Assembly (NCBI GenBank): GCA_022841745.1
Contig: JALHQW010000005.1
Coordinates: 62,001-126,000, forward strand
DNA from: Saprospiraceae bacterium
Lineage (GTDB): Bacteria > Bacteroidota > Bacteroidia > Chitinophagales > Saprospiraceae
Direction: 5' to 3'
DNA: 64,000 nt
This document shows, piece by piece, positions 25,901 through 33,840 of the stretch. How positions within the stretch are numbered: position 1 is the first letter of the stretch; every line of letters starts with the position of its first letter. The notes below the pieces were generated by a model. It ran no database searches and had not been told where the DNA came from. It worked only from the letters and a program-made list of their open reading frames with translations. Made by a program: the position numbers and the translations under genes.

Positions 25901-28206
25901 TTGAGATGGGAATCGTCACCACCGCCTATGGTTCCATCGGTGCCAAGGTCGTACAACCGAACCTGAACGCCTTGAACGCCGCCTTCTTGAGGGCCTTGTT
26001 GTCCGTCAAAATCAAGGTCATACCATACGAAATCGCCGATGCTGGCGAGGCTTTGCGGTTCGTATAAGCCGAAATCGAGCGTAAAGTTCACATTTCCATT
26101 GCCGGTAGGTTCCCCACCCAGCGTCAATTGTATGACATCTGAGACAATCCCAACACCGGCTTGTGTGCCATCATCTTGGTTGTCGAGGTTGAGGTCGGCA
26201 TCGGAAGCAGGCTCATACGGGCCAGCCCCATCCATGTCGAAAGAGCCATCGCCCGTGCTGGAAACCAACCCTGTCGGAATTCCTACCCCCGTCAATTTCA
26301 CGTAGTAATAACCATTTTGCAAGTTTTTGAACAGGTACTCGCCCAGTCCGTCGGTAGTTTTTGTTTCCTTGAAAACATCGTCCATAGTGGCGGCGGCAAG
26401 GTCAGGGCCTGCATCGTACAATTTGACCTCCACGCCTGGCAAGCCATGGTCTTGGTTATTGAAAAGGCCATCATTGTTCAAGTCTTTGAAAACAAGGTTT
26501 CCAAGGGAAACACTGGGCACGTTTACTTCAAAACTAGCCCCATCATGGTCATCTTCATCGGTCAGTGGGTCGTTGGAGCCAATCATACCCGTTCCATTTC
26601 CGGTGATAACATTATCAGCCGGCGTGTTTGGTTGCCCTCCAGGGTCATCGAATCTGAACGCATTGGGGGTTGAGTCAAAATCCGCTGGCGGGTTAGCTGT
26701 ATTTGGGTCATTGTCGTCGGCAGCGGTGATTTCTGCAAAGTTATTTATGTTAATGAGCGGTGCAGTGTTGCTGACCTTTAATTTAATGTTCTTGGAAACA
26801 GTGTCGCCAGCAGGTAAATTTTGGATAAACCAAGTGGGGCCAGCACCAAAATTTGACCAGCCAGGATTGCCGCTGGACATGAAGGTCATATGCGTAGGCA
26901 AGTAGTCAATCACCAATACATTGGCAGCATTGATGCCGCCTTGGTTGAAAACGGTGATGGTAAAAGTGACGAAACCGCCCGGGGCAACGACGGGTGATTG
27001 GCCATTGGCCAAGGTTTTGCGGAGCGCTAAATCAAAAATCATAGGCTGCGTTACTGTGAACGATGCCGTTTTGGTGCAGTTACGGCTGTCTGTAACTTTT
27101 ACCGTATAAGTTCCAGCAGTCAACCCTGCGAGGTCCTGAAGGTCGTCGTTGTCGCCAGTGCCGTCATTGTTCCAGTCATAGGTATAAGGTGGGGTGCTAC
27201 CTGTTACCGAAAGGTCTATCCAGCCATCATTGCCACCAGCAGAAGTTGCATTGCCAATATTGGCACTTATAAAAATTTCGAAAGGTTCGGTGATTTGAAA
27301 AGTTTTGGATGCAGTACATCCAAGGTTATCGGTGACGGTGACGGTATAATCCCCAGGAATAAGGTTATGGAGGTCTTCCTGGTCATCGTTGTCGCCCGTG
27401 CCATCATTATTCCAGTCGCAGGTAAAAGGTGGGTTGCCACCCTGAATGGCCAAGTTGATTTTGCCATCGTTTGAACCAAAACAACTTGAATTGGCTAAGG
27501 CTGCATCTAATACCATATTACAGGCGCCGTGCGAAATTATATAGGCGGCGGTGGCGGTACAACCATTATTATCGGTAACTATAACAGTATAAGTGCCACC
27601 CGCCAAGCCGTTCCGGTCTTCATTGTCATCTAAGTCACCTACCCCATCGTCGTCCCAATCAAAACTGTAGGGCAAGGTGCCGCCTGTCACGGTTAGATCA
27701 ATGCTGCCATCGCTTGAATTTAGGCTTGACAAGGGCTGAATTGCTGCATCGAGGGTGATGGCAATCGGCTCATAAATATCAAAAGAACCATACCCCGTGC
27801 AGCCATCATCGTCCACAACTGTTACGGAATAAGTGCCAGGTGCTAATTGAAAAAGGGACGTAGGGTCATCGTTGTCTCCAATACCGTTGTTGTCCCAGTC
27901 AATGGCGTAAGGCGGCGTTCCTGCCACGATGTTCATATCGATCCTTCCATTGGCGGCACCCTTGCAAGTAACATCAAACACATCAAAGCTCAAAACAACA
28001 TCGCAAAGGCCGGGTCGGTGGAGCAGGTCGGCTGGGCAGTAAAAGTCAGTATTTGAGGAAAGTAATTGCCAAGCCTTTGTTGCAAAATTGGCCAAGGCCA
28101 ATTGAGCCAAACAAAGGAAAATTACCATGCTAATTAAGCGCAAAGACTTGTTGCGCCAATTTTGGGTCCTATCATTTTTCATGGTACCAAACATATTTAT
28201 TCGCAT
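16918..28206 (-). CDS. Giant modular surface protein with type B T9SS domain
   Basis: A 3762-aa protein. The signal peptide is about residues 15-40 ('SMVIFLCLAQLALA'); the start could also be the Met at 28182. Order of modules: four SprB-like repeats (about 70-390, 'GGTLPYSFDWDDDGVGDLDD' type); DUF11 (390-500); three SdrD B-like repeats (568-960, 'SIGDFVWYDLDFDGQQ'); DUF11 (970-1080); another SdrD B-like repeat (1250-1340); a PKD-like segment; about 22 HYR-like repeats (1430-3240, 'TRTWTATDDCGNTATATQTI'); an SprB-like repeat (3320-3390); and a type B T9SS/CHU_C domain (about 3685-3762, 'LMTPNGDGQNDYLVVHGLEN' to the terminal 'GGTYFYLLEDGKGGRYSG'). Such proteins are exported by the T9SS and act in adhesion or gliding. 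A TATGTTTG sequence overlaps the start region. Confidence 0.93.
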   Translation of the reverse strand: MRINMFGTMKNDRTQNWRNKSLRLISMVIFLCLAQLALANFATKAWQLLSSNTDFYCPADLLHRPGLCDVVLSFDVFDVTCKGAANGRIDMNIVAGTPPYAIDWDNNGIGDNDDPTSLFQLAPGTYSVTVVDDDGCTGYGSFDIYEPIAITLDAAIQPLSSLNSSDGSIDLTVTGGTLPYSFDWDDDGVGDLDDNEDRNGLAGGTYTVIVTDNNGCTATAAYIISHGACNMVLDAALANSSCFGSNDGKINLAIQGGNPPFTCDWNNDGTGDNDDQEDLHNLIPGDYTVTVTDNLGCTASKTFQITEPFEIFISANIGNATSAGGNDGWIDLSVTGSTPPYTYDWNNDGTGDNDDLQDLAGLTAGTYTVKVTDSRNCTKTASFTVTQPMIFDLALRKTLANGQSPVVAPGGFVTFTITVFNQGGINAANVLVIDYLPTHMTFMSSGNPGWSNFGAGPTWFIQNLPAGDTVSKNIKLKVSNTAPLININNFAEITAADDNDPNTANPPADFDSTPNAFRFDDPGGQPNTPADNVITGNGTGMIGSNDPLTDEDDHDGASFEVNVPSVSLGNLVFKDLNNDGLFNNQDHGLPGVEVKLYDAGPDLAAATMDDVFKETKTTDGLGEYLFKNLQNGYYYVKLTGVGIPTGLVSSTGDGSFDMDGAGPYEPASDADLNLDNQDDGTQAGVGIVSDVIQLTLGGEPTGNGNVNFTLDFGLYEPQSLASIGDFVWYDLDFDGQQGPQEGGVQGVQVRLYDLGTDGTIGGGDDSHLNTAFTNSLGFYRFTNVLPSDYYLVFDATTFPTDYSPTQSNTGNDDNDSDANSQGQTGLISLNAGEFDASVDLGLKPLFSSIGDFVWLDTLLNGIQDAGESGVMDVSVSLFSAGNNGQIGGGDDVFIGDEQTDPSGFYLFDGLIPGKYYLLLDLSTVPSGFLPTAQDMGNDLTDSDADASGKTGIITLAAGQTNTSTDFGIYAPEYDLSLDKSLAAGQPTTVDINDLVIYDIAVTNQGNSPVYNVEVVDHIPNGLRFAQANNSGWNLQAANLAKYVLTGPINPGDTATIQIVLAVQYGASGQSMQNTAEIIGAKDSNGIDITDLDSTPDNGNSNEDDFSGTTIELIPHDPTGWIYCDKTGRIISGGTISVVGPNGVPNTQVNIIHNGSSGYYEFYTDGTPGVYTISYTHPDGYPLSGDCAAQPGPIDITGMPDPYVLGVDTSSAGQLSDFTCASNPYYLSFDIEPGDPVVYQNNLPLACTIIGGIVKMDANFNDMIDGADTPLNGITVYLFDCMDLMMPISSTTTNSSGQYVFSALSPGNYVVRIVPFPGFRFVSTGVIDPLGYSACITLNWGDSNTSLNFGLYACPTIDAGPDLSHCYSASSSQLSANLSHGVGNFLWTPSDGLSNPNIENPIASPDSTTTYTVNFDDGFGCTATDEIEIQVGTSVPYITNAPYSNLSVQCPPIPSETPVFADLCDPSLTVVADTTITPLACGYTLEITWIASNDAGNTASFVQTLTVEDTQAPTMAASHPFFGAIINGDTLRADCSLLPSLDSLSFATFDNCTVPPVITFTEVKVNGNCPIDGYLELRDCGWTSTDACGNVDSLFFVVIVTDNFDPVLSPAPADLTVSCGAIPAPATLTATDNCDTSLPVFFDELEIFDGNGCVNQIVRTWVVEDDCGNDDMATQTINVNDNTPPIFIGVPNDTSLTCGAPIPPAPVVNASDACDSSVPVTMTQSVNGNPAIGCFSLTRTWTATDDCGNTATATQTITFLDDTPPNLVGVPADQNYECPAPVPPAPTVTATDFCDSNVPVSFNETIGGNAGTGCYTITRTWSATDDCGNSVSATQNIAVSDNTAPTLMDLPADLTLDCSDAVPAAAAVTASDFCDSTVPVNFVESTTGVPGAACRVITRRWSVTDDCGNTTTATQTITIQDNESPVLSQTPADASYSCVSQVPSAPAITATDNCDNVVPVLYFQAPLGNPAGCNFQLRRIWAAGDDCGNSVVWTQTISINDDEPPVFTSAIPANTVINCDMLLPVAPTISASDNCDTDVAVTLVETYFGDPASGCYILTRTWTATDNCGNSTSASQDIMVRDLTPPNFVGLPDNATVSCDNIPGSNVTATDNCDATPTVTVSDQILSSALGCVTQVVRHWVATDDCGNTRIASRTFTVQNTDVPTITIVEPLLLGVQDGDVLYMECDDLPSLTSTSAVASADCCGAANVTFHETVNAGNCASDGYYAVMQCGWIASDCCGNSSSLFFTVYVIDNTPPTLTGVPADLVLPVGSVLPPPASVTAYDNCDNSLSINYSSNTTGPADNQTTVRTWSVTDDCGNTTSEQQTILITNDNLAPIISNVPSDITIEGPIGGNTGGVNDVNVNDNLDNDPTLTYSETRTGGNCCYVLTRRWTATDNFGNTSIAEQHITVVDTQAPVISGPVSDVTGSCSLGNVPMPQLSVTDNCSNNLALQFRADTISTNCGYEITRTWTATDECGNTASVEQLISKEDAEGPVFTGDNEIGLSFFAAQNAVPIGGPSLHIGQIFKPYDTWSIGNQTMPSLANIATDNCTAANEVRFKVTNILSLNNGCNELWTVGFVVLDACGNLANEAFTVTANFMDNKAPVFGNLPSNLTAHCGSIPAPATVNASDETSSVQLSYLETLDIGNGSNCPPAIVRTWTATDACGNEAIAQQTIKVVDNQSPVLANIPASSFATCGNVPPVPTNITATDACAGSVPVIFSEVTNGGPDDCSYSIIRTWRATDDCGNSAIKQQHIWVADNTPPAIAANLPLELSISCDVPVPPAPALAVSDNCDDSPTVELVETILPGDNNCHYSLLRKWTVTDHCGNRSFAQQTVRVIDTTLPSLANLPTNLTVTCGNVPAAALVSANDNCDSDVELTFKETFVAGCPAQILRTWIAIDDCGNENQATQTITVVDDQGPILYPVPNDEVVSCGDRVPSPINMTAYDLCNNNNSLVMSETTTPTPCGEDILRTWTATDGCGNKSSLSQLISVVDDKAPAVSEPQDLRVSCGQLPFASTPAFSDECDSDLNITYEEVRMLTACGEEVLRTWTATDDCGNSKTVDQLILVTDDEAPTLAFGNPALAGLTDGDTLELTCANELIFDKSDVTASDNCSTAPVEFALSSFNYGNCQMNGYLATAKFTWTATDACGNTALLSLNVKMVDEDAPVLSSLPSSLTADCGEAAPDFTAPEVLSDCSEVSLAFASQNLPTAYGHDLVGTWTATDACGNAATVTQTIQVYNIGAAQLVGVPADQTVDLAAGETVPVAAPVSAVDNCSGEALPISFEERSIAIDGCHSVLERVWSVVGLNGVTVSATQVITVTDQVQFTAAMTADSCNAGDGEVVLSPATHAYSWVNALGTSIGTGAEQSGLAAGVYSVTATNASGCSAEAEVVVEAACNCQAATIKKVAANTVGCGEEDGKAVILLHQTNSDYAFTWSPDLGVPSISGHARTKLPAGHYEVKIAYREAADCITTVSLDLKDNCNDCPPIFGELETMLEAPPGPRDVCLPVPFAQSASYQIKVDGSPYTGSLAACDPQAVKAYYYGGIAPATSYSVVWNQNGQPFYTWVTTMGELAAAMNQENPQGRWFLDSSTKQLVSLNPNGNYGLLTIRNNQTGNSFQLLPISTTSNAGTLLHLQSGKHTVTYTNPVTGCSDELELLLPESDATDKTKADPTESGTAIRVNGLMTPNGDGQNDYLVVHGLENGLDFELRVFNALGQLVFRTKHYNNNWGGSWGQNNIPGGTYFYLLEDGKGGRYSGHIQILR
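18490..23920 (-). repeat. HYR-like repeat array inside the 3762-aa gene
   Basis: About 22 units of roughly 80 codons each, recognised by the recurring 'TDDCGN' box and the 'PP/AP' joints between units. Neighbouring units are divergent enough to avoid DNA-level identity. Some units use 'DNFGN', 'DCCGN' or 'NDAGN', showing degeneration of the central cysteine. Confidence 0.8.
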
Positions 28207-28708
28207 TGAGGTGACCCCATAAGGATTTCACCCAACAACCAAGCGATTCATGGTGATGGAAAATAGATGAAGTAAAACCTGAAGCCAATTCAAGCAGAAG
28301 GGGGGGGATGCAGACTTCTGGATAGGGTGAGAAAAAAGGTATTTGGTGGCGGAAAAAGTGGTTGGATAGTGCCCGTCAGAAATAGTAACAGGGTCGTCGG
28401 CAATGCCGATTATAGGATTTAAATCAAACGGGGGGGGAAGATTTCCAAGCTACGGCCAAAAACCATTCCAAAGAAAATTGAGGGGTTTGGTTTTGCAAAA
28501 GTTGCACCTTGAACGAACGGTGGTTTTTTAGCTGCAAATGTTGTGATTTGTTGTATTTTTTTCAACGCTTGAATTACATAGGTAGCTCTTCAAAAATCAT
28601 TGAAACACAAAAAAAGCGTGACGGGCACAATGCCCGCCACGCCCGAAAAAATGGAACTTTAAGACAATCACACAAAAGCAAAACACACAGTAAAATCTGT
28701 TAATCCAC
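28207..28708. other. 502-bp intergenic region
   Basis: It holds the terminator at 28609-28642 and two G-rich runs (GGGGGGG near 28301, and GGGGGGG near 28431). No credible gene was found; the plus-strand frame at 28509-28703 runs through the terminator. The 3762-aa gene promoter must lie here, but only the TATGTTTG overlapping its start was seen. Confidence 0.5.
28609..28642 (-). terminator. Rho-independent terminator of the 1549-aa gene
   Basis: Arms GCGTGACGGGCA/TGCCCGCCACGC (28616-28642) become fully paired with one G-U wobble only in the minus-strand RNA, and seven T follow on that strand (28609-28615). It lies 67 nt past the stop at 28710. Confidence 0.88.
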
Positions 28709-28709
28709 A

Positions 28710-31700
28710 TCAAGGCAAATATTCCCTCACGATAAAGTTTGCGAGCAGCTTATTGTTTCCAGTATGAGCCAAAACGGTATTCGTCAAAAGGGTTGCCCTT
28801 TCGTTGCCCGGGCCTTGGTAGATGCTTCTACCATCAAGGTTAAGGTCTGTGCGGTCATAGCCCTGGGCGATAAAGTTGGCTAATACATCGGCGTTGTCAG
28901 GGTCAGACAAAACCCTTGAAAACAAGGTGAACGCATCGTTGTATGGGCCTTGGTAAATGACCTTTCGGTCGCCGTTGTAGTCCCCAGCCCAAAGGGTGCG
29001 GATGTTTCCACTAATTACCTTGCCCGCTTCGTTCCAACCTTTTAAGCCGAAACTAGGGTCGGTCAGGTTGAGCAGCGGCGGAGAAACCGAACTCAGCAGG
29101 GCCGGTGCATCTGTCATCATTCCAATGTGGTTGCGGTGGCGGAGCGCTACAAAATACAGCCCTTCTTTCAGCGTCGGGAACATCAAAACGTCATTGCCAT
29201 CTACCGTCACAACGTCTCCATCCCTCTGCAGCAGCGCAGATTTGGTGGCGAGTACGGTTGCTGGCGCTGTTGTGCTTCTTAGCTCCACGAACACCCAATC
29301 CACGATGGCGTTGCTGCCAGCAATTGCGAACAGGGCAGGGTTTACGGTCTCTCCCCCACCCTTCCCTTTGTGCGCATATCCTGAAAGCTGGCTAAATGGC
29401 TCGGTCAATGGCAACAAGCCCTTGGTGCGGAGGTTGTCCCGCATGAGGCCGTTCTCATGCTGTAGGTAAGCGCCATTCAAGATGGCTTTTAAGCGCACTG
29501 ATGCCATGATACAGGTGTCTGCACGGCTCATCAATATTGTCCTGCCACAGTCATCAATGGACACCCAATTGCGGATGGTCTCAATGCCCATTGAAAGCAC
29601 GTTCTCGGTTTCCGTAAATCCTAGGCTGGCTTGGTCGTCGCAGTTGTCGTTGGCGAATACGTTTACACCTAGCTGGTAGTTATCAGATCCGCCAGCGCAA
29701 TAGAAGTCAAAATCTGGGGAGATGCTTCCTTCCACGACCAAATAACCCGCTTGTTCGACGCCATGTGTTCCGTTTTGGTACTGCCACTCTCGAAGGCGTA
29801 CCTGAAACCCTGTTGCTGTCACGTTCTTCACCCGGATAGTGGTGGGATCTCCATCATTGATAGTCGCACCACCGAAAATGACGATTGGCTTGTTGAAGCT
29901 GTTACGGAACGGAACATTGATCCATGCATTGGTGAGGTTGAGCACGCCTGATTCTGCCACAAAATCCCCATTTTGGTCAGTAATACTGATTTCTGGTGTC
30001 ACAGCCAAATAGGCAACCTCCTCATTTGCATGAAGGGTTTCGGCATCCTTGGAAGATTCTTCGTCCAAGAAAACCTCCATGCCTGCACTGGAAATGTTCT
30101 GAAACCTTGGGTTGGCCGGGTCGCCATCGTTCGTCGTTTGAATGGTAGCCAAAACCGCTGGGGTTGCTGAAAACCCAAGGTTGAAGCCCTGTGAATTGAC
30201 AGTACTGCTGACAGTGGTCAATCCAGCCTCCAAGCCAAACTCGGCATTCGCTGTTTCACCGGTCTCAATGGCTACCCAAGCAATTTTTTCAGCTGCATGA
30301 AGGCCATTGGAAGTTTCTTCCTCCTTTAGTTTTATTTCAAAACCCTGTGTGGTAACGTTCTTGATTTGGGTGACGACCGTTTGTGCCTCGTTTTCGCTCA
30401 CTACTTGCGCGATAACAATTGGCTTGGTTTCGAACGTGGTTGGGAACTTTACGTACTTCCAATTATCGGTCGTAAACTGTGCCGTGCCACCAAGGAGCTT
30501 TTTGCCATTGGACAAAGTGAAGAGCCTTTGAATTTCTGGTGCGGCAAGGTCTTGCACCGTAATCTTTTGAACGCCTACGGTCTCGTTCCCACAAAGATCT
30601 GTGGCCGTCCAGGTGCGAGTGACCACATAGGTCCCGCACGCATTGGTGTTAACCTGGCCTTGATCCTCTTCAAAATCCATGTAAATGCCCGGGCAAGCGT
30701 CAAAGGCAAACACTTGGGTTGGCACCGGCACTTGGTCATCGCAACCTATGGTGATATCAGCAGGAAGGTTCTGCATGACAGGAGGTACTACATCACCGAG
30801 GTGGATGGTCACTTGTGCCTGGTCGCAACAGCCAGTCACCGAGTTGCAGACTTGGTAAGTGAACACATCATCGCCACAATATTGGCCCGTAGGGCTATAG
30901 GTGAACCTACCCGTGCCGTCCATCGTCACTGTGCCTTCCGTTGGAAGCACAATAATGCTGAATTCAGGGTTTTGCAGGTTTGCGTCATTGTAGGTAACCC
31001 GCTCCGTTAAGGCCACAGATGGACAGGTAGTGTAATTGTCGTCTGCCAAAACGGGTGCCCCTGCCAATGAACATTCAGGGTCGTCGCAATCTACTAGGCC
31101 ATCTTGGTCATCGTCAATGCCGTTGGTGCAGTCCTCCGTGCATGGTACAATCACAACTTGGTAGGTCCTCGTTGACGTACAGCCAGCGGTAGGTGTCACC
31201 GTCACTACATAGTTCGTGGTGGTGAGTGGGGATACTAATTTCGACGAGCCCGCCCCAAGTCCATGGCTCCAGTTATAGGAATAAACACCGCTGCCGCCCG
31301 TAGCACTGACCGAAAGAAGCACTTGGTCGCCTGAACAAATACAGAAATAAGCCTCTCCTTCCAAAGTCAAACCACAAGCATGATCTGCACAATCAACGAG
31401 GCCATCGCCGTCGTCGTCTATGCCGTTCACGCAGTTTTCAAAGCAGTTGGTGGTGGTAACCATTACTTGGTCGGTGCTAGCACAACCATTGGCACCTGTT
31501 ACTGTCACGGTGTAGTTGGTAGTGGCATTGGGAGATACTGTCACTGTGGGGCTGGTACCAAGTCCATGCGACCAATTGAAGCTGTACGGAAGGATTCCCG
31601 CTGTTGCAACTGCCGCCAAAGCTGTGCTTGTTCCCTGGCAAATACTAACATTGGCCCCAGCATTGGCTGTAGGCGTTGGGTTTACCATTACAGTAACGTC

Positions 31701-33359
31701 GTCAGCGGTCGTGCAGCCGTTGCTTGCCGTTACCGTTACCGCATAAGTCGTGGTTGTGGTAGGGCTTACGGTCTTTGAAGCTCCCGTTCCAAGGCCATTG
31801 CTCCATGCGTAGGTGAGTGGAGCGGGGCCATTGGAACCGAGTGCATTCAACCCTGCACTGGAGCCAGCACAAATGGCTACGTCCGCCCCGGCATTGAGGG
31901 TTGCGGCAGGCTGGACAATAACCGTATAAGCAACCAACGGGGCGCAGGTAGCGGGATATTGGGGCTCCGGCTTGACACAACCATAGACGTAGTAGGTCTT
32001 GTCCGTAAGCCCATTATTAGGGAAATTGCTGGTACTGAGCGTACCTGCCCCATCATTGTTGGTATATTCTCCTAGCCATACTTTCGGGTCTGTTGACAAG
32101 TATGGATTAGATTGTGGTGTTTCGAAACGGTAGTATTCGATATAAGAATAAGGCGGATTGGGCGCATCGTCCGAAACGTTGAAGCTGACAGTGGCCCCCT
32201 CGCAGATGGTTCGGGTAGTGGCATCGTTGGCCGTCAGCGTTGGGCATAGGCAGTCTTGGTCTTGGTTGTCAACATAGCCATCGCCGTCGTCGTCAATGCC
32301 ATTGCCACAGATTTCAACGGATTGCGGGCAATTGATGGGGCCAGTGAGGTCCCAGATTTTGCCGCCAAAGCTGAGGGTGCTTCCATAGAAATAGCCCGTG
32401 CTGCGGTTGATTTTCTGAATCATGCCGCTCGAAAGGCTGCCTGCCCAAGTGTTTCCGTCAATATCAACACCGATTTGCATTTCGGTTGGTAAATCGTTCC
32501 GAATCGTCGTAAAGGCATTCGTCACCGTGTTGAACTTCCAGAAATGGCTGTAAGCATTGGCAGTCATGCCATAGAGCACTACCTGCCCCCCTTCAGCAGT
32601 GGCAATCATGTCGCCCCAAGAAGTGTTGGGAGGAATGGAAGCATTGAGGTTCACGGGGTTGCCCACAAAGGACTTGCCATTGGCCGACAACTGCTGTCTC
32701 CAGATTTTAGGGCTGGTTCCCGGATTGCCGTTTTCGGTGCCAAGGTAGATATGGCCATTGAAGTACTCACCGCCACCGCTGCTTAACGACTCTGGAATCC
32801 CGATCTTACCCGTCAGGTCAACCACGAGGCCATGCTGGTTAGTGGAAGGCTCCCAAAAATATACTTTCTTGCCCGAACAGTAATAGACAAGGTTATCGTC
32901 GGCATTTGCAGCTACTGCGTTCAGGTTGCCAGACACATAAGGCGATGAAGTAGCAACACTCGTCGTCCCGCCCGTGGAGAGGTTGATGCGCAGGATATTG
33001 CCATTGTCCCTTGCAGCTAACATGATAGTTTGCGAACAGCCACAATCAGGGTCGGCGCTGTCTATGAAGCCATCGCCGTCATCGTCTATGCCGTTGTTGC
33101 AGTTTTCAGGTGCCCACGCCATACCAAGCTCCTTGCTTGAATCAGGCTTGGTAAATAAGTATGAGCGAGATTTCTCGCTCAAATGGTTGTAGAACCTTTG
33201 ATTTAGCAGGCTCATGGCTTGAACTGCAAAATGGTTCGCTTGGCTTTTCTGCTGGAGCTTCGGAGTCTCCGCTGCCAAGACGTTGGCCCAAAGTAGCATC
33301 AACATCGAAATTCGTAAGCATCGTGTTTTTGTTTTGCATAGTGTTTGTTTTGGTCTCAT
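28710..33359 (-). CDS. 1549-aa surface protein with H-lectin-like repeats and dockerin-like C-terminus
   Basis: The start is set at the ATG at 33359; a GTG at 33365 is also in frame, and the signal peptide is 'ISMLMLLWANVLAA'. Modules: 'CNNGIDDDGDG' Ca-binding-like motif (about 87-107); a propeller-like segment (110-340); a second 'GNGIDDDGDG' motif; PKD/CHU-like repeats (about 486-720, 'WSNGLGTGASKTVSPTTTTT'); an HYR-like unit; three H-type-lectin-like repeats (about 943-1217, 'VKNVTATGFQVRLREW'); 'VRLKAILNGAYL' (about 1288); 'VDWVFVELR' and 'RHRNHIGMMTDAP'; then a duplicated motif 'GDYNGDRKVIYQGPYND' and 'DLNLDGRSIYQGPGNE', ending 'LLANFIVREYLP'. No T9SS type A or B domain is seen. Probably surface-exposed. 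Confidence 0.88.
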   Translation of the reverse strand: MRPKQTLCKTKTRCLRISMLMLLWANVLAAETPKLQQKSQANHFAVQAMSLLNQRFYNHLSEKSRSYLFTKPDSSKELGMAWAPENCNNGIDDDGDGFIDSADPDCGCSQTIMLAARDNGNILRINLSTGGTTSVATSSPYVSGNLNAVAANADDNLVYYCSGKKVYFWEPSTNQHGLVVDLTGKIGIPESLSSGGGEYFNGHIYLGTENGNPGTSPKIWRQQLSANGKSFVGNPVNLNASIPPNTSWGDMIATAEGGQVVLYGMTANAYSHFWKFNTVTNAFTTIRNDLPTEMQIGVDIDGNTWAGSLSSGMIQKINRSTGYFYGSTLSFGGKIWDLTGPINCPQSVEICGNGIDDDGDGYVDNQDQDCLCPTLTANDATTRTICEGATVSFNVSDDAPNPPYSYIEYYRFETPQSNPYLSTDPKVWLGEYTNNDGAGTLSTSNFPNNGLTDKTYYVYGCVKPEPQYPATCAPLVAYTVIVQPAATLNAGADVAICAGSSAGLNALGSNGPAPLTYAWSNGLGTGASKTVSPTTTTTYAVTVTASNGCTTADDVTVMVNPTPTANAGANVSICQGTSTALAAVATAGILPYSFNWSHGLGTSPTVTVSPNATTNYTVTVTGANGCASTDQVMVTTTNCFENCVNGIDDDGDGLVDCADHACGLTLEGEAYFCICSGDQVLLSVSATGGSGVYSYNWSHGLGAGSSKLVSPLTTTNYVVTVTPTAGCTSTRTYQVVIVPCTEDCTNGIDDDQDGLVDCDDPECSLAGAPVLADDNYTTCPSVALTERVTYNDANLQNPEFSIIVLPTEGTVTMDGTGRFTYSPTGQYCGDDVFTYQVCNSVTGCCDQAQVTIHLGDVVPPVMQNLPADITIGCDDQVPVPTQVFAFDACPGIYMDFEEDQGQVNTNACGTYVVTRTWTATDLCGNETVGVQKITVQDLAAPEIQRLFTLSNGKKLLGGTAQFTTDNWKYVKFPTTFETKPIVIAQVVSENEAQTVVTQIKNVTTQGFEIKLKEEETSNGLHAAEKIAWVAIETGETANAEFGLEAGLTTVSSTVNSQGFNLGFSATPAVLATIQTTNDGDPANPRFQNISSAGMEVFLDEESSKDAETLHANEEVAYLAVTPEISITDQNGDFVAESGVLNLTNAWINVPFRNSFNKPIVIFGGATINDGDPTTIRVKNVTATGFQVRLREWQYQNGTHGVEQAGYLVVEGSISPDFDFYCAGGSDNYQLGVNVFANDNCDDQASLGFTETENVLSMGIETIRNWVSIDDCGRTILMSRADTCIMASVRLKAILNGAYLQHENGLMRDNLRTKGLLPLTEPFSQLSGYAHKGKGGGETVNPALFAIAGSNAIVDWVFVELRSTTAPATVLATKSALLQRDGDVVTVDGNDVLMFPTLKEGLYFVALRHRNHIGMMTDAPALLSSVSPPLLNLTDPSFGLKGWNEAGKVISGNIRTLWAGDYNGDRKVIYQGPYNDAFTLFSRVLSDPDNADVLANFIAQGYDRTDLNLDGRSIYQGPGNERATLLTNTVLAHTGNNKLLANFIVREYLP

Positions 33360-33365
33360 CTGCAC

Positions 33366-33840
33366 ACATTTTGTAAGTGTTTGTATTTGAAAGAATTGTT
33401 TCAGATGGGAGGGATATATCTTACCTGGTTAGCTACTACTTGTTGTGGCTAAATCTCAGTTTGTGTTTGTTCAAAAAGCGCCATTTGGTTTGCTGTGCCC
33501 AAGTCAGGCGGTGACTTGAATTCACCGCTTGACTTGGGCACAGCAAGAGCCTAGCACCTCTTGCAGGAGCAGCTTCAGGTTTATTCCACCTTACCGTTTT
33601 TCAGTTTATTATGTGTGAGACCGAACAAAAAACCTGGAGGATGCCACTATGAATGGTGTCTGACATCCCCAAAACACCCTTTATTGAAAAGGCCTTTCTT
33701 TAAAATTTTTGGAGGATTCCGTCCCCTTTGTCATACTAAAACCCTTCTTTATTGCGAAACCGAGGTGAAGAGTTTGAAGTCTGTATTTGGGCAAAAATTG
33801 AAGATTTTCACCCAAATACACACCCTCTTGAGTAGTTACT
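33366..33840. other. 475-bp intergenic region with a long hairpin
   Basis: Perfect-but-one 23-bp arms (33492-33514 and 33522-33544, GCTGTGCCCAAGTCAGGCGG and on) enclose a 7-nt loop. On the minus strand it lies about 300 nt past the 33841 stop and upstream of the 33359 start. It pairs slightly better in plus-strand RNA (G-U). No T-tract is adjacent. No gene is supported. Confidence 0.5.

Noticed and set aside
28190-28197. TATGTTTG as a promoter for the 3762-aa gene
   Set aside because: It overlaps the likely start codons, which would leave little or no leader; kept only as a note.
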